Assembly (NCBI GenBank): GCA_944389225.1
Contig: CALXLP010000009.1
Location: forward strand, 1 to 45,514
Length of the DNA stretch: 45,514 bases
Source of the DNA: an uncultured Clostridia bacterium
GTDB lineage: Bacteria > Bacillota > Clostridia > TANB77 > CAG-508
Direction of reading: 5' to 3'
The translations under genes and the position numbers were made by a program. Below, piece after piece: positions 25,459-34,834 of the stretch. The notes beneath the pieces are model-generated. The model was given only the letters and a program-made list of their open reading frames with translations, had not been told where the DNA came from and did not search any database. Numbering within the stretch: position 1 is the stretch's first letter; every line of letters starts with the position of its first letter.

Positions 25459-25470
25459 TACAAATTTCAT
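25445..25470 (-). terminator. Terminator after pgsA
   Basis: ATGAAATTTG and CAAATTTCAT form a perfect 10-bp stem with a six-base loop, nine bases after the pgsA stop. TTTTC follows in the minus direction. On the opposite strand the tail is T6. Confidence 0.55.
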
Positions 25471-25478
25471 TTTTTATT

Positions 25479-26072
25479 CTAATCTTTCATATATTTTTTA
25501 ATACCTCTCATATAGTCTATTCCAGAAAAGATTGTTGCAATGGTTTGTATAATCATCATAACTGTTACAGCTACATTTAATACAAAATCTGCTCCTTGTA
25601 AAGTTCCTGTAAAGCATGCTCCAAAAGCATGTAAATCTAAAAATGCTAAAATAATGGCTATCATTTGGGTAACCGTTTTTAGTTTTCCCCATTTTGAAGC
25701 AGCAATGACTTCTCCACCTTTTTCTACGGCAATTAATCTGTATCCAGATACCAAGAATTCTCTTGCTAATACTATAATTGGAATCCAAGCTGGTAACTTA
25801 TTCATTTCTACTAACATTAGCATTGCTGATAATACTAAAATTTTATCAGCTAATGGATCTAAAAATTTTCCAAATGCTGTTACTTGATTTCTACTTCTCG
25901 CTATATATCCATCCAATTTATCTGTCGCTGAAGCTAAGATAAATATAAAATCTACGATTAAATATGTAATTGGTATTCCCCATAAATCTCCTTGTATTCC
26001 AAAAAATGGTATAATGACCATGATTGGTACTAAAATTACTCTAAATATAGTTAGTTTATTTGGTAAATTCAT
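25479..26072 (-). CDS. pgsA: CDP-diacylglycerol-glycerol-3-phosphate 3-phosphatidyltransferase
   Basis: This is an integral membrane enzyme of about 197 residues that makes phosphatidylglycerol phosphate. It has NLPNKLTIFRVILVP at the N-terminus and the CDP-alcohol phosphotransferase motif DGYIARSRNQVTAFGKFLDPLAD with its conserved aspartates. LPAWIPIIVLAREFLVSGYR is another family block, and there are about five helices. I chose ATG 26072 because the family starts there and GAGG lies six bases upstream. The frame is open to ATG 26135, which has AAGGGA placed only one base away, so a 218-residue form is possible. Confidence 0.92.
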   Translation of the reverse strand: MNLPNKLTIFRVILVPIMVIIPFFGIQGDLWGIPITYLIVDFIFILASATDKLDGYIARSRNQVTAFGKFLDPLADKILVLSAMLMLVEMNKLPAWIPIIVLAREFLVSGYRLIAVEKGGEVIAASKWGKLKTVTQMIAIILAFLDLHAFGACFTGTLQGADFVLNVAVTVMMIIQTIATIFSGIDYMRGIKKYMKD

Positions 26073-26180
26073 TTTTTGCCTCATTCCCTTCACAAAGGTT
26101 TGATTTGCGTTAAAAAATTTGAATTTTTCTAACATTCCCTTTTATTATCTTTTTCTTATTATATTTATATCTTTAAATTT

Positions 26181-27401
26181 TTATTCTGTCAACATTTCTA
26201 TTGCTTTTTGTAATTGTGTATCTTGACTTCTGTCAACATTTAATACATTTTCTACACTATCAGGTAATTCTACTGTTTCGTCTGGTTCTATTCCTATTTT
26301 ATTAATTTCTGTTCTATTTGGTGTTAAATATTTTTCTGTTGTTATCTTTAATCCACTACCATCTGGAAGTGTTAGTATTTGTTGAATAACACCTTTTCCA
26401 TATGTTGTAGTTCCTACTGTTTTGGCTTTTCCTAAGTCTTTTAAGGCTCCTGCTAGTATTTCAGAAGAACTTGCTGTATTTTCATTTGTTAAAATGATAA
26501 CTGGCATATGAATAATTGGGTCACTTTCATTTTTCTCTACAGTTTCTTTGTTATCTTTGTCTACTTCATATAATAGTACTGAATCTTTATCTGCAATATA
26601 TCCTGCTATTTGTAAAGCTTCATCAACAATTCCGCCTCCATTATTTCTTAAATCAATAATTAGAGAGGTAATGCCTTGTGCTTGTAATTCTTCAAATTTT
26701 GTTTTAAATTCTTCTGCCGTATTTTCATCAAATGATGAAAACTCAATATATCCTATGTTATTTTCTAAAACTTCTCCTTCTACAGGATTAACAATAATAT
26801 TTTCTCTTGTAATTTCAAAGTCTAATGTTTCTTCTCCTCTTAAAATTTGTAATTTAACAGTTGAGCCTTCTTCTCCTTTTATTTTCGTTGAAATAACTGT
26901 CATGTCATCAGCTGTACATGGTTCTCCATTAACAGAAACGATATAATCTCCTGGTTGAATTCCTGCTCTTTCTGCCGGGCTACCTTTTATTGGAGATAAT
27001 ACCATAATTTGGTTGGTTTTGGTATCTTCTATCATATAAATACCAATTCCTACAAAGTTTCCCATTGTATCTTGCATATAATCTTCCATATCTTCTTTTG
27101 AAATATATTCTGTATATGGGTCACCTAATCCTTCTATATAACCTTGTATAGCTCCCTCTTTTAAACTTTCTTCATCTACATCTCCTAAATAATATTTATC
27201 AATAACTGCTCGATAAGTGTCTAATGTTTGTGAAATATCTTGACTTTCATCAGATGTCATTAATGTCAAATATTTATTTAAACTATCTCCTTTTACAAAA
27301 TATTGATAAAACCCTATTGATGTTATCATAAATGTTATAAATGCTACTAAAACAATAAGCATAATGGTTCTATATATTTTATATCTCTTTTTTTCCTCCA
27401 T
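26181..27401 (-). CDS. C-terminal processing protease (S41 family, CtpA/CtpB type)
   Basis: This 406-residue protein has one N-terminal membrane helix (about 11-37), so the catalytic part is outside. A PDZ domain (about 115-195, NFVGIG...GDYIVSVNGEP) precedes the S41 core. The core has GYIEFSSF, IIDLRNNGGGIVDEAL, the serine motif NENTASSSEILAG (catalytic S311 by alignment) and YGKGVIQ (lysine K336). ATG 27401 is preferred over 27419 because GGGAGG lies six bases before it. It lies downstream of the M23 peptidases, and family members often mature or degrade envelope proteins; its target here is unknown. Confidence 0.92.
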   Translation of the reverse strand: MEEKKRYKIYRTIMLIVLVAFITFMITSIGFYQYFVKGDSLNKYLTLMTSDESQDISQTLDTYRAVIDKYYLGDVDEESLKEGAIQGYIEGLGDPYTEYISKEDMEDYMQDTMGNFVGIGIYMIEDTKTNQIMVLSPIKGSPAERAGIQPGDYIVSVNGEPCTADDMTVISTKIKGEEGSTVKLQILRGEETLDFEITRENIIVNPVEGEVLENNIGYIEFSSFDENTAEEFKTKFEELQAQGITSLIIDLRNNGGGIVDEALQIAGYIADKDSVLLYEVDKDNKETVEKNESDPIIHMPVIILTNENTASSSEILAGALKDLGKAKTVGTTTYGKGVIQQILTLPDGSGLKITTEKYLTPNRTEINKIGIEPDETVELPDSVENVLNVDRSQDTQLQKAIEMLTE

Positions 27402-27471
27402 TGATTTCCTCCCTTTCATAAAATACTGATTTCTATTAATCTATTATATTTCACAATCCAATTTAAATTCC

Positions 27472-27513
27472 AAAAAGAAGGATAAAGGAGACTTTTCCTT
27501 AATCCCTCTTTTT
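27472..27513. terminator. Bidirectional terminator between the M23 genes and the protease gene
   Basis: AAAAAGAAGGATAAAGGA (27472-27489) pairs with TCCTTAATCCCTCTTTTT (27496-27513) over 18 positions with two mismatches. T-rich tails occur on both sides. It separates the division locus from the protease transcript. Confidence 0.7.
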
Positions 27514-27598
27514 TAGTTATTTATTATATAGAAATTTTCGACTTTTATTTTGTTCTCATATAAGATTTCCTATATAACAATGTTACATTTTCTATATA

Positions 27599-28843
27599 TT
27601 ATGGCAAATAATTTACTGGGTTAACCCTGTTATCATATAATCCTGGACTAGTTCTTACTTCAAAATGTAAATGTGGTCCTGTTGAATTTCCTGTACTTCC
27701 GACATTCATAATTTGTTGTCCTTGAGTTACACGTTGTCCCTCTGACACTCTTATAGAGCCCGCTTGTCCATGAGCATATAATGTATATAATCCATTATCA
27801 TGTAATATAATTATATAATTTCCATAGCTTGTTGTTAAAGCTTTAGCTGTATACACAATTCCATCTGCTACCGCATATACTGGTTGACCATTAATTCCTG
27901 CTGAACCAAAATCTACTGCTCCATGATATTGACCGCTTGAATAATACATATATGTTGTAATTCTTGAATATGCACTTGGAACTGGATAGATAAATCCTGA
28001 ACTACTTACAGCTCCTCCACCTGTAGATGTTCCAGATGATGAACTACCACTAAATCCACTACTACTTGATGATGAACTTGACGCATTTTTATATTCTTCC
28101 AATTTTTTTTGCATTTCTGCTTGTTTTTGTTGTATTTCTGCATCAATTGATTTATTAGCTTCTGCTAATTCATCTATTTGTTGTTGTAAATCTTGTTCTT
28201 CTGAAGATAATTGTGCTACATAAGCATTTTTTTCTTCTTTTGCACTTTGCAATTGAACAGACATACTTTCTTTTTCTGATTTTGACGAATCTAACTCTTG
28301 TTTACTTTGTTCCAAAGTTGCTTTTGCATCTTCTATTTCTTTTTTCTCATTTTCAATACTTTGCATTAAATTCATATCTGCTTCTGCCACTTCAGAAATC
28401 ATATAATAGTTTGAAATTAAATCTGTCAAGCTTTTAGAAGAAAGTAATACATCTAAAAATGAAGTTTCTCCTGCTTCATATGTAGCTACCAATCTTTTTT
28501 CTAATAATTCTTGCTGATTATCATAATCTTCTTGTTTTTGATTAATTTTGTTCTCTGCATCCGTAATTTGATTATTCAAATCTGATATTTTGGTATCTAA
28601 TTCATTAATTTGACTTTCATAATCTGCAATTTCACTTTCAATTGCTTCTACTTGTTTTAATGCCTCACTTTTCTCTTGCGTTACTTGTTCTTTCTGATCT
28701 TCTGCATCTTGTAATTTTTCCGCATTAGATGCTTGCTGATTTTGTAAATCGGTAATTTCATCAGCATATACCATGACATTAAATTGTAGTATGAATATAA
28801 TAATGATTAATCCCCCTAGTATTTTAGCAAATATTTTTTTCAT
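27599..28843 (-). CDS. Coiled-coil M23 peptidoglycan endopeptidase (CwlO/PcsB/EnvC-like), third paralogue
   Basis: This 414-residue exported protein has a hydrophobic N-terminus (about 8-27), a long coiled coil (about 30-250), and a Ser/Gly-rich linker (about 255-282). A C-terminal LytM/M23 domain shows HGAVDFG, YAHG and GPHLHFEV, so the zinc ligands are present. The coiled coil contains LLEKRLVATYEAGETSFLDVLLSS and DLISNYYMISE, shared with the next two genes. In related systems FtsEX activates such hydrolases through the coiled coil. AAAGGAGG precedes the ATG. It is last of the three and closest in sequence to the gene at 28989. Confidence 0.9.
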   Translation of the reverse strand: MKKIFAKILGGLIIIIFILQFNVMVYADEITDLQNQQASNAEKLQDAEDQKEQVTQEKSEALKQVEAIESEIADYESQINELDTKISDLNNQITDAENKINQKQEDYDNQQELLEKRLVATYEAGETSFLDVLLSSKSLTDLISNYYMISEVAEADMNLMQSIENEKKEIEDAKATLEQSKQELDSSKSEKESMSVQLQSAKEEKNAYVAQLSSEEQDLQQQIDELAEANKSIDAEIQQKQAEMQKKLEEYKNASSSSSSSSGFSGSSSSGTSTGGGAVSSSGFIYPVPSAYSRITTYMYYSSGQYHGAVDFGSAGINGQPVYAVADGIVYTAKALTTSYGNYIIILHDNGLYTLYAHGQAGSIRVSEGQRVTQGQQIMNVGSTGNSTGPHLHFEVRTSPGLYDNRVNPVNYLP

Positions 28844-28988
28844 AAGTTCCTCCTTTTCCTTTATAACAAGGTCATTTCTTATATTTGTAAAATCCTATGA
28901 AGTATTTCTGTAACTATATGTATAAATTTTTTTCATGTATGAAAATTTACTTTTTATCTTGACTATATAAGATTTTCATTTGTTTTTA

Positions 28989-30167
28989 CTAAGGTAAGTA
29001 TGGTGTTGGATTAACTGGTGTTCCATTGATTCTTACTTCAAAATGTAAATGATATCCTGTTGAATTTCCTGTTGTTCCGACACTCATGATTTGTTGACCT
29101 TGACTTACGGTTTGTCCTGCACTTACTAATCTTGAACCTGGTGCACCATGTGCATATAAAGTCATTGTTCCATCATGGTGATTGATAACAATATATTCCC
29201 CATAACTTCTATAATTTCCATTTGCATATTTTAATGCTGTTGAAGTAACAACTGTTCCTGCTTTTGCAGCTAATACTGGTTTTCCAGCTATTCCTGAGCC
29301 ACTAAAATCTACTCCTGTATGTCCACTATATCCCATCCAACCTGTTGTAATACTATATCCTACAATTGGTCTAATATATCCACTAGCGCTTGGATTATTT
29401 GTAATATTAGAAACATTTGAACTTCCAGAATTTGCAGCTTCTTGTTTTGCAATAGCAGCTAATTGTGCTTGAATATCTCTTTTATCTTGTTCAAACTGCT
29501 CTAAATCTGCTTGTGTATTTTTTTCTTGTTCATTTAGTTGGGCTACATAAGTATCTTTTTGGCTTTTTGCATTTTGTAATTCTGTTGCTTTTTGTTGTTT
29601 TTCTGCTCTTACACTATCTAATTCCTGTTTACTAGTTTCAAGTGTTTGTTTTGCTGTTTCAATTTCTTCTTGTTCTGTTTTAATCTTATCCATTAATTCC
29701 ATATCACTTTGTGTAATTTCAGATATCATATAATAGTTTGAAATTAAATCTGTTAAACTACTTGAAGAAAGTAATACATCTAAATAAGAAGTTTCTCCTG
29801 CTTCATAAGCGGCAACTAATCTTTTTTCTAGCAATGCTTCTTTATCGTCATATTCTTCTTGTTTTTCATTCAATTTACTTTGAGCCTCTTCTATTTGTGT
29901 ATTCATATCTGATATTTTTGTATCTAAATCATCAATTTCTGATTGTGCAGAGGAAATTTGCATAATTAAGTCCTCTACTTGTTGTAATGTATCTGATTTT
30001 TCTGCATTGATATTTTCTAATTCTTCTTTTGCTTCTTCTATTTTTCGATCTGTTTCATTACTACTTGCATTTAATTCTGATTTTGTTGCAGCGAATACAA
30101 CATTAAATCGCAATAAGATAACTACTATAACTATCATTCCTACAATTTTGAGTCCTATTTTTCTCAT
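28989..30167 (-). CDS. Coiled-coil M23 peptidoglycan endopeptidase, second paralogue
   Basis: This 392-residue exported protein has a membrane or signal helix (about 8-26), a coiled coil (about 30-245) and a short Asn/Ser linker. Its M23 domain shows HTGVDFS, YAHG and GYHLHFEV with intact zinc-binding positions. KRLVAAYEAGETSYLDVLLSS matches the same segment in its paralogues almost exactly. The linker lacks the long serine run of the gene at 27599. GGAAGAGGAG precedes the ATG. It probably cleaves peptide cross-links during cell separation, activated by FtsEX or another partner. Confidence 0.9.
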   Translation of the reverse strand: MRKIGLKIVGMIVIVVILLRFNVVFAATKSELNASSNETDRKIEEAKEELENINAEKSDTLQQVEDLIMQISSAQSEIDDLDTKISDMNTQIEEAQSKLNEKQEEYDDKEALLEKRLVAAYEAGETSYLDVLLSSSSLTDLISNYYMISEITQSDMELMDKIKTEQEEIETAKQTLETSKQELDSVRAEKQQKATELQNAKSQKDTYVAQLNEQEKNTQADLEQFEQDKRDIQAQLAAIAKQEAANSGSSNVSNITNNPSASGYIRPIVGYSITTGWMGYSGHTGVDFSGSGIAGKPVLAAKAGTVVTSTALKYANGNYRSYGEYIVINHHDGTMTLYAHGAPGSRLVSAGQTVSQGQQIMSVGTTGNSTGYHLHFEVRINGTPVNPTPYLP

Positions 30168-30292
30168 ATCGTTTTTCTCCTCTTCCTCTCACATTTGTTT
30201 TTTTATATAAAAATTACTTTTTGTTTTCATAGGTTGCGACACACAAAGTGTTTAAAATTATTAAATATATAACATTGAACTTATGAACAATT

Positions 30293-31519
30293 TTAATATT
30301 GTGCTGTCATATCTGTATTTTCTTGTGAATCTTCCTCTGTTTCTGTACCTGGAACAAGTCCATTTGTAATATATGGTATTGGGTCTGTTACCACTCCGTT
30401 AATTCTCACTTCAAAATGAGCATGTGGTCCTGTTGAATACCCTGTTGAACCTACTTTTAAAATAGCTTCATTTTTCTTAACCGTTTGTCCTACTGTTACC
30501 AAAATCTCTGAACCATGTGCATATAATGTAGAAATTCCTCCACCATGGTCTATCATTACCATATTTCCATATGCTGTATTATATTCTGCCTTTGTTACAA
30601 TACCATCATTTGCTGCTACGAAATTTGCTCCAATTGGTGCACTAATATCTACACCTGTATGTAATTTATATTGACCTGTAATAGGATGTACCCTCATTCC
30701 ATAATTTGAGGTAATTTTGGTATATCCTGGTACTGGCCAAGCAAGCACTCCCCCTATATAGGCTGTATCTAGTCCTTGTTTTGCAAGTTCTAATATTTGA
30801 TTATTAACAGCTTCATATTGCTGTGTCATTTCATCAATTTGTGCTTGTTTTGCTTTTTCTTCATCTGATAACCTAGATATATAATTTTCTCGTAGTGCCT
30901 TGGTATTTTGTAACACGGTTGCTGTTTTGGTTTGTGTTTGTAATGCTGTTGCTAATGATTGTTGATTTTTTTCTAATTTTTGTTTTGCTAATTCAATTTC
31001 TTTTTTCTCTGATTCCACTTCATCTAACAAATCTTTATCTACTGATGCAATTTCTGTAATCAAATAGTAATTTGATAAAAACTCTGAAATATTACTTGAT
31101 TTTAAAAGTACATCTAGATATTTTGTGTCACCAGCTTCATAAATAGCTACTAATCGCTTTTCCATGATGTCTTTTTGTTTTTCATAATTTGCTTCTGCTA
31201 CATCTAATTGTGATTGAATACTTGCAATTTCTTCTTGTAATGATTTTACTTGTTCATCTAGTTCTTCTATTTGATTTTCTGATTCTCTAATTCTTTCATC
31301 TAATTTTTCTATTTGTTGCAAATTTTCTGATAGTTGGCTTTGCACTTCTTCTAATTCGTCATTAGATTGTTGTATCTGATCTTGTAAATCTTGTTGTTGT
31401 GTTTGTAAATCTGTTAAATTACTATCTGTTTGATTAGTTGTATTATCTTCTGCATAAACTGCAGTTATATATGTACAAATGATGATAAAAGCTAAAACAA
31501 TACATAAAAATTTACGCAT
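30293..31519 (-). CDS. Coiled-coil M23 peptidoglycan endopeptidase, FtsEX-linked paralogue
   Basis: This 408-residue protein has a signal peptide (cleavage plausible after VYA, about residue 23), a Gln/Glu-rich coiled coil (about 30-250), and an M23 domain. The domain has the fuller motif MRVHPITGQYKLHTGVDI, then YAHG and GPHAHFEV. A short acidic tail ends the protein. It starts 11 bases after ftsX with AAGGAG, so it is in the ftsEX operon and is the best candidate for the direct FtsX-activated hydrolase. It is more diverged from the other two paralogues than they are from each other. Confidence 0.9.
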   Translation of the reverse strand: MRKFLCIVLAFIIICTYITAVYAEDNTTNQTDSNLTDLQTQQQDLQDQIQQSNDELEEVQSQLSENLQQIEKLDERIRESENQIEELDEQVKSLQEEIASIQSQLDVAEANYEKQKDIMEKRLVAIYEAGDTKYLDVLLKSSNISEFLSNYYLITEIASVDKDLLDEVESEKKEIELAKQKLEKNQQSLATALQTQTKTATVLQNTKALRENYISRLSDEEKAKQAQIDEMTQQYEAVNNQILELAKQGLDTAYIGGVLAWPVPGYTKITSNYGMRVHPITGQYKLHTGVDISAPIGANFVAANDGIVTKAEYNTAYGNMVMIDHGGGISTLYAHGSEILVTVGQTVKKNEAILKVGSTGYSTGPHAHFEVRINGVVTDPIPYITNGLVPGTETEEDSQENTDMTAQY

Positions 31520-31530
31520 GCTCTACTCCT

Positions 31531-32433
31531 TTATACTTTTAAATATTTTCTCATAGAAATAATACTTCCTATGGCTCCTATTCCAATTCCTAGTAACATA
31601 TATATAAATATGATTGAACTAAACATATCTGAGAATCCTACTAAGCTAACACCTACTGTTCTCATAAATTGTGAATTTACCATTTGTTCTGCTATAAAAT
31701 TATATGCAACTGCTACAATAAGAATAGAAATCGCACTTGCAATAATTCCAATAATCATACCTTCTACAATAAATGGCCATCTGATAAATCCATTTGTTGC
31801 TCCTACATATTTCATAATGGAAATTTCTTTTCTTCTTGCATGTACAGTTAATTTGATTGTATTTGCAATAATGAATATAGATATGATAATTAATAATGCT
31901 AAAATAACACCTGTTACAATTTTTATTCCATTTGCTAAATCAATTAAAGTTGATACAGTTTCATTTGAACTTGTAATCTTTTTTACATTTGCTAAACCAG
32001 ATATTTCATCTTGTACTTGCTGACTTAGTGTTAAATCTGTTAATGTTACAATGTATGAAGCTGTAAAAATGTTATTTTCACCATCATATCCATCTAATAA
32101 ATCTTCATTTTCTGCAAATCTTTCTTTCATTTGGTTTAATGCTTCTTCTTTTGATACATATTCTGTTGTATTAACACCATTTATTTTACTAATTTCTTCT
32201 CCTAATTGTTTGATTTGTTCATCTGTTGCTTCATCTGTTGCAAATACTTGAATTCCTTGTGCTTCTTCAACTTCTTGTACAAAATGGTTAATATTTTCAC
32301 TTAAGATTAAGAATACACCAAATATAATCATAGTTGCACACATAATCATAAGTGATGCACCTGTTGATTTTTTATTTTTAAATACGTTACTAAATCCTTC
32401 TCCAATTAAATATCCTAATATATTATATTTCAC
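31531..32433 (-). CDS. ftsX: Cell-division ABC permease FtsX
   Basis: This 300-residue four-helix membrane protein pairs with FtsE and transmits ATP-driven signals to wall hydrolases. A cytoplasmic N-terminus (GEGFSNVFKNKKST) leads to helix 1, then a large extracellular domain (about 55-165) with the family's SKEEAL segment. Three further helices and the FtsX/MacB-like block KEISIMKYVGATNGFIRWPF (about 201-220) follow. It starts with GTG, overlapping the ftsE stop by four bases (GTGA), with AAGGTGGG upstream. The nearby ATG is out of frame. Confidence 0.93.
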   Translation of the reverse strand: MKYNILGYLIGEGFSNVFKNKKSTGASLMIMCATMIIFGVFLILSENINHFVQEVEEAQGIQVFATDEATDEQIKQLGEEISKINGVNTTEYVSKEEALNQMKERFAENEDLLDGYDGENNIFTASYIVTLTDLTLSQQVQDEISGLANVKKITSSNETVSTLIDLANGIKIVTGVILALLIIISIFIIANTIKLTVHARRKEISIMKYVGATNGFIRWPFIVEGMIIGIIASAISILIVAVAYNFIAEQMVNSQFMRTVGVSLVGFSDMFSSIIFIYMLLGIGIGAIGSIISMRKYLKV

Positions 32434-33110
32434 AGTTCATACCCACCTTTTTTATCGTCTTTTATGATTTCACCTTTTCTAATATGAATAACCCTTTTCT
32501 TCATCTTGTCAACGATATCTTTCGCATGTGTTGCCACAACAACAGTTGTTCCTCTCATATTAATGTCATTTAATAATGTCATGATATCCCATGCTGTATC
32601 TGGGTCCAAGTTTCCTGTTGGCTCATCTGCAATTAGCATAGATGGATTGTTTACCAAAGCTCTAGCTAAAGCAACTCTTTGTTGTTCCCCTCCTGATAGT
32701 TCATTTGGATACATTTTTGCTTTTCCACTTAAACCAACTAGTGAAAGTACCATTGGAACTTGTCTTCTAATATGTCTTGGGGTTGCTCTTACAATATACA
32801 TGGCATAAGCAACATTATCATATACGGTTTTGTCTGGTAATAGTCTGAAATCTTGAAATACAACTCCCATACTTCTTCTTAAATATGGAATTCTATTTGG
32901 TTTTAAAAATGTAGTATCTTTTCCATTGATTATAATATTTCCTGAAGTTGGTTCTTCTTCCTTTAAGATTAATTTGATTAAGGTAGATTTACCACTACCT
33001 GAAGATCCAACTAAAAAAGCAAATTCACCTTTATCAATTCTGAAATTCGCATTTTTTACTGCCTTTGTACCTGTGTCATATGTCTTTGTGACATTCCTAA
33101 ATTCAATCAT
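32430..33110 (-). CDS. ftsE: Cell-division ATP-binding protein FtsE
   Basis: This 226-residue ABC ATPase has Walker A GSSGSGKS (35-42), the Q-loop in VFQDFRLL, the signature LSGGEQQR (137-144), Walker B MLIADEP (157-163) and an H-loop at THAKD. MIEFRNVTKTYDTGTKAVKN is the usual FtsE start. It is the first gene of the ftsE-ftsX-M23 operon and drives peptidoglycan hydrolase activation at division or elongation sites. AAGGAGAG lies eight bases before the ATG. The 237 bases upstream hold the terminator of the preceding gene and AT-rich sequence with no clear -35. Confidence 0.95.
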   Translation of the reverse strand: MIEFRNVTKTYDTGTKAVKNANFRIDKGEFAFLVGSSGSGKSTLIKLILKEEEPTSGNIIINGKDTTFLKPNRIPYLRRSMGVVFQDFRLLPDKTVYDNVAYAMYIVRATPRHIRRQVPMVLSLVGLSGKAKMYPNELSGGEQQRVALARALVNNPSMLIADEPTGNLDPDTAWDIMTLLNDINMRGTTVVVATHAKDIVDKMKKRVIHIRKGEIIKDDKKGGYEL

Positions 33111-33220
33111 CTTTTGCTCTCCTTATCTATTTTTTCGCATAATATTCTATTATATATTTTATTCTATCTAATCATAACAATAAAGAACAAAATTTGCAAT
33201 AGTTTTTACCTAAAAAAACA

Positions 33221-33252
33221 ATAGAAAATGTTGGTTTTTTTGCATTTTCTAT
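33221..33252 (-). terminator. Terminator after the 166-aa coiled-coil gene
   Basis: ATAGAAAATG (33221-33230) and CATTTTCTAT (33243-33252) form a 10-bp stem. In the minus direction it is followed by TG and T7, ending the ROK-transketolase-unknown transcript before ftsE. Confidence 0.75.
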
Positions 33253-33347
33253 CGTTTTTCTTCGTTTTTCTTTATTTCAAAAAATTCACACAAAATTCAC
33301 ATTCTTTTGGCCTGTCAAAAAAAATCTTTTTTCTCCATTTCTTATTT

Positions 33348-33848
33348 TTAGCATGCCTCTTGTTTTCTTCCAAATAGATTTAGAATTTTCTCTAAAATTG
33401 TTTGCCAAAAATGTCTTTTTTCAGGCATATAAACTTGCAACTCTTTACTTGTGTTTTGCTCTCCTGATGGCTCTTTCTTTTCTATTTCTGTACTTTGATT
33501 TTGTAATAAGGCGGCTTTATCTTCTTCACTAATTGTTTGCTCTCTCATAGAAGCCAATTCTTTTTCTATTGTACTTTTTGGTGCTTCTATCGTTTTTTGT
33601 TTATACACATCTGTATCTAAGAAATTCATAATTTCTGTTTGTAATAACATGATTTCACTTAAAAATTCGATTGGTTGTGTCTGATTATTTTCTATCTCTT
33701 TTCGTATTTCTTCTATTTTTTTCACTATCCAATCTGCTCTTTGTTTATCCACCTTATCTATTTTTTCAGCCTTTTGATAAATATTTGCTAAACTATTCAT
33801 AATCGCATTTTGTATTTTCTTTACTTTTTCCTCTTTTTCGTATTCCAT
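33348..33848 (-). CDS. Conserved-looking hypothetical coiled-coil protein (166 aa)
   Basis: This 166-residue protein has no signal peptide. The first 110 residues are charged and helical (EEKVKKIQNAIMNSLANIYQ; RADWIVKKIEEIRKEI). A polar linker rich in Glu/Ser/Gln follows, and the end has an amphipathic or hydrophobic patch (HFWQTILEKILNLFGRK) that could bind a membrane or partner. I do not recognise the family. It starts 24 bases after the transketolase-like gene with AAGGAG and shares its terminator, so co-transcription is likely. No function is inferred. Confidence 0.7.
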   Translation of the reverse strand: MEYEKEEKVKKIQNAIMNSLANIYQKAEKIDKVDKQRADWIVKKIEEIRKEIENNQTQPIEFLSEIMLLQTEIMNFLDTDVYKQKTIEAPKSTIEKELASMREQTISEEDKAALLQNQSTEIEKKEPSGEQNTSKELQVYMPEKRHFWQTILEKILNLFGRKQEAC

Positions 33849-33872
33849 TGTTTTCTCCTTTGTATTTTATCT

Positions 33873-34799
33873 TTATTCTTTTACTTTTTTTGCAATCTCT
33901 TCACTTGTTAAGCCAAAATATTTTAATAATTCTACTGCATTTCCAGATTTTCCAAAAGTATCCTTAATTCCCATTCTAACTAGCTTGCAAGGATATTCTT
34001 CTGTTAATACTTCTGCAATTGCACTTCCTAATCCACCAATAACACTATGATCTTCAATAGATATTAATTTTTTAGTTTCTTTTGCTGATTTTACAATCAT
34101 TTCTTTGTCAATTGGTTTAATGGTATGCATATCTACAACTCTAATATGAATGCCTTCTTTTTCAAGAAGTTCTTTTGCTTTTATTGCCTCTGGTACAACC
34201 ACTCCTGTTGCAAAAACAGTGGCATCTGTTCCTTCTCCTATTTGAACGGCTTTTCCAATTTCAAATGTTTGATTTTCTTCATAAATTCCTGGTGTTGCAA
34301 GTCTTGCCAATCTTACATATACAGGTCCTTTTATATTTGCTATTTCCTTTATTAAGCATTTTGTTTCCACATCATCAGATGGGCATAACACTGTCATATT
34401 TGGTAAAGCTCTCATTAAAGCTAAATCTTCTAACATTTGGTGTGTCGCACCATCTTCTCCTACTGTAATTCCACAATGTGTTGCACATATTTTTACATTT
34501 AAATTGGGATAACAAATACTTGAACGGATTTGATCATAAGCACGTCCTGCTGCAAATGCCGCAAAAGTACTAACAAATGGTATTTTCCCGCAAGATGCCA
34601 TACCTGCTGCCACTCCCATCATATTTGCTTCTGCTATTCCCATATCAAAAAATCTCTCTGGAAATTTTTTAGCAAAAATACCGGTTTTGGTTGCTGCTGA
34701 TAAGTCTGCATCTAATACCACTATATCTTTGTTTTCCTCTCCTAATTTTTCTAACATCTCTCCATAACTTTGTCTAGTTGCTTTCTTCTCTTCTTTCAT
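33873..34799 (-). CDS. Transketolase C-terminal subunit (split transketolase)
   Basis: This 308-residue protein is the pyrimidine-binding plus C-terminal half of a split transketolase, a family related to DXP synthase halves. It has the catalytic glutamate in MGIAEANMMGVAAG, RAYDQIRSS, CGITVGEDGATHQMLEDLALMRALPNM and CPSDDVET, and a C-terminal domain with SVIGGLGSAIAEVL. It lacks the ThDP pyrophosphate-binding half, which is normally encoded immediately upstream. Here a ROK kinase gene occupies that place. ATG 34799 follows AAGGAGAG with eight-base spacing, so I prefer it over the ATG at 34838. Confidence 0.88.
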   Translation of the reverse strand: MKEEKKATRQSYGEMLEKLGEENKDIVVLDADLSAATKTGIFAKKFPERFFDMGIAEANMMGVAAGMASCGKIPFVSTFAAFAAGRAYDQIRSSICYPNLNVKICATHCGITVGEDGATHQMLEDLALMRALPNMTVLCPSDDVETKCLIKEIANIKGPVYVRLARLATPGIYEENQTFEIGKAVQIGEGTDATVFATGVVVPEAIKAKELLEKEGIHIRVVDMHTIKPIDKEMIVKSAKETKKLISIEDHSVIGGLGSAIAEVLTEEYPCKLVRMGIKDTFGKSGNAVELLKYFGLTSEEIAKKVKE

Positions 34800-34834
34800 G
34801 AAACTCTCTCCTTTCATTTTTCTTATATTTTTTC

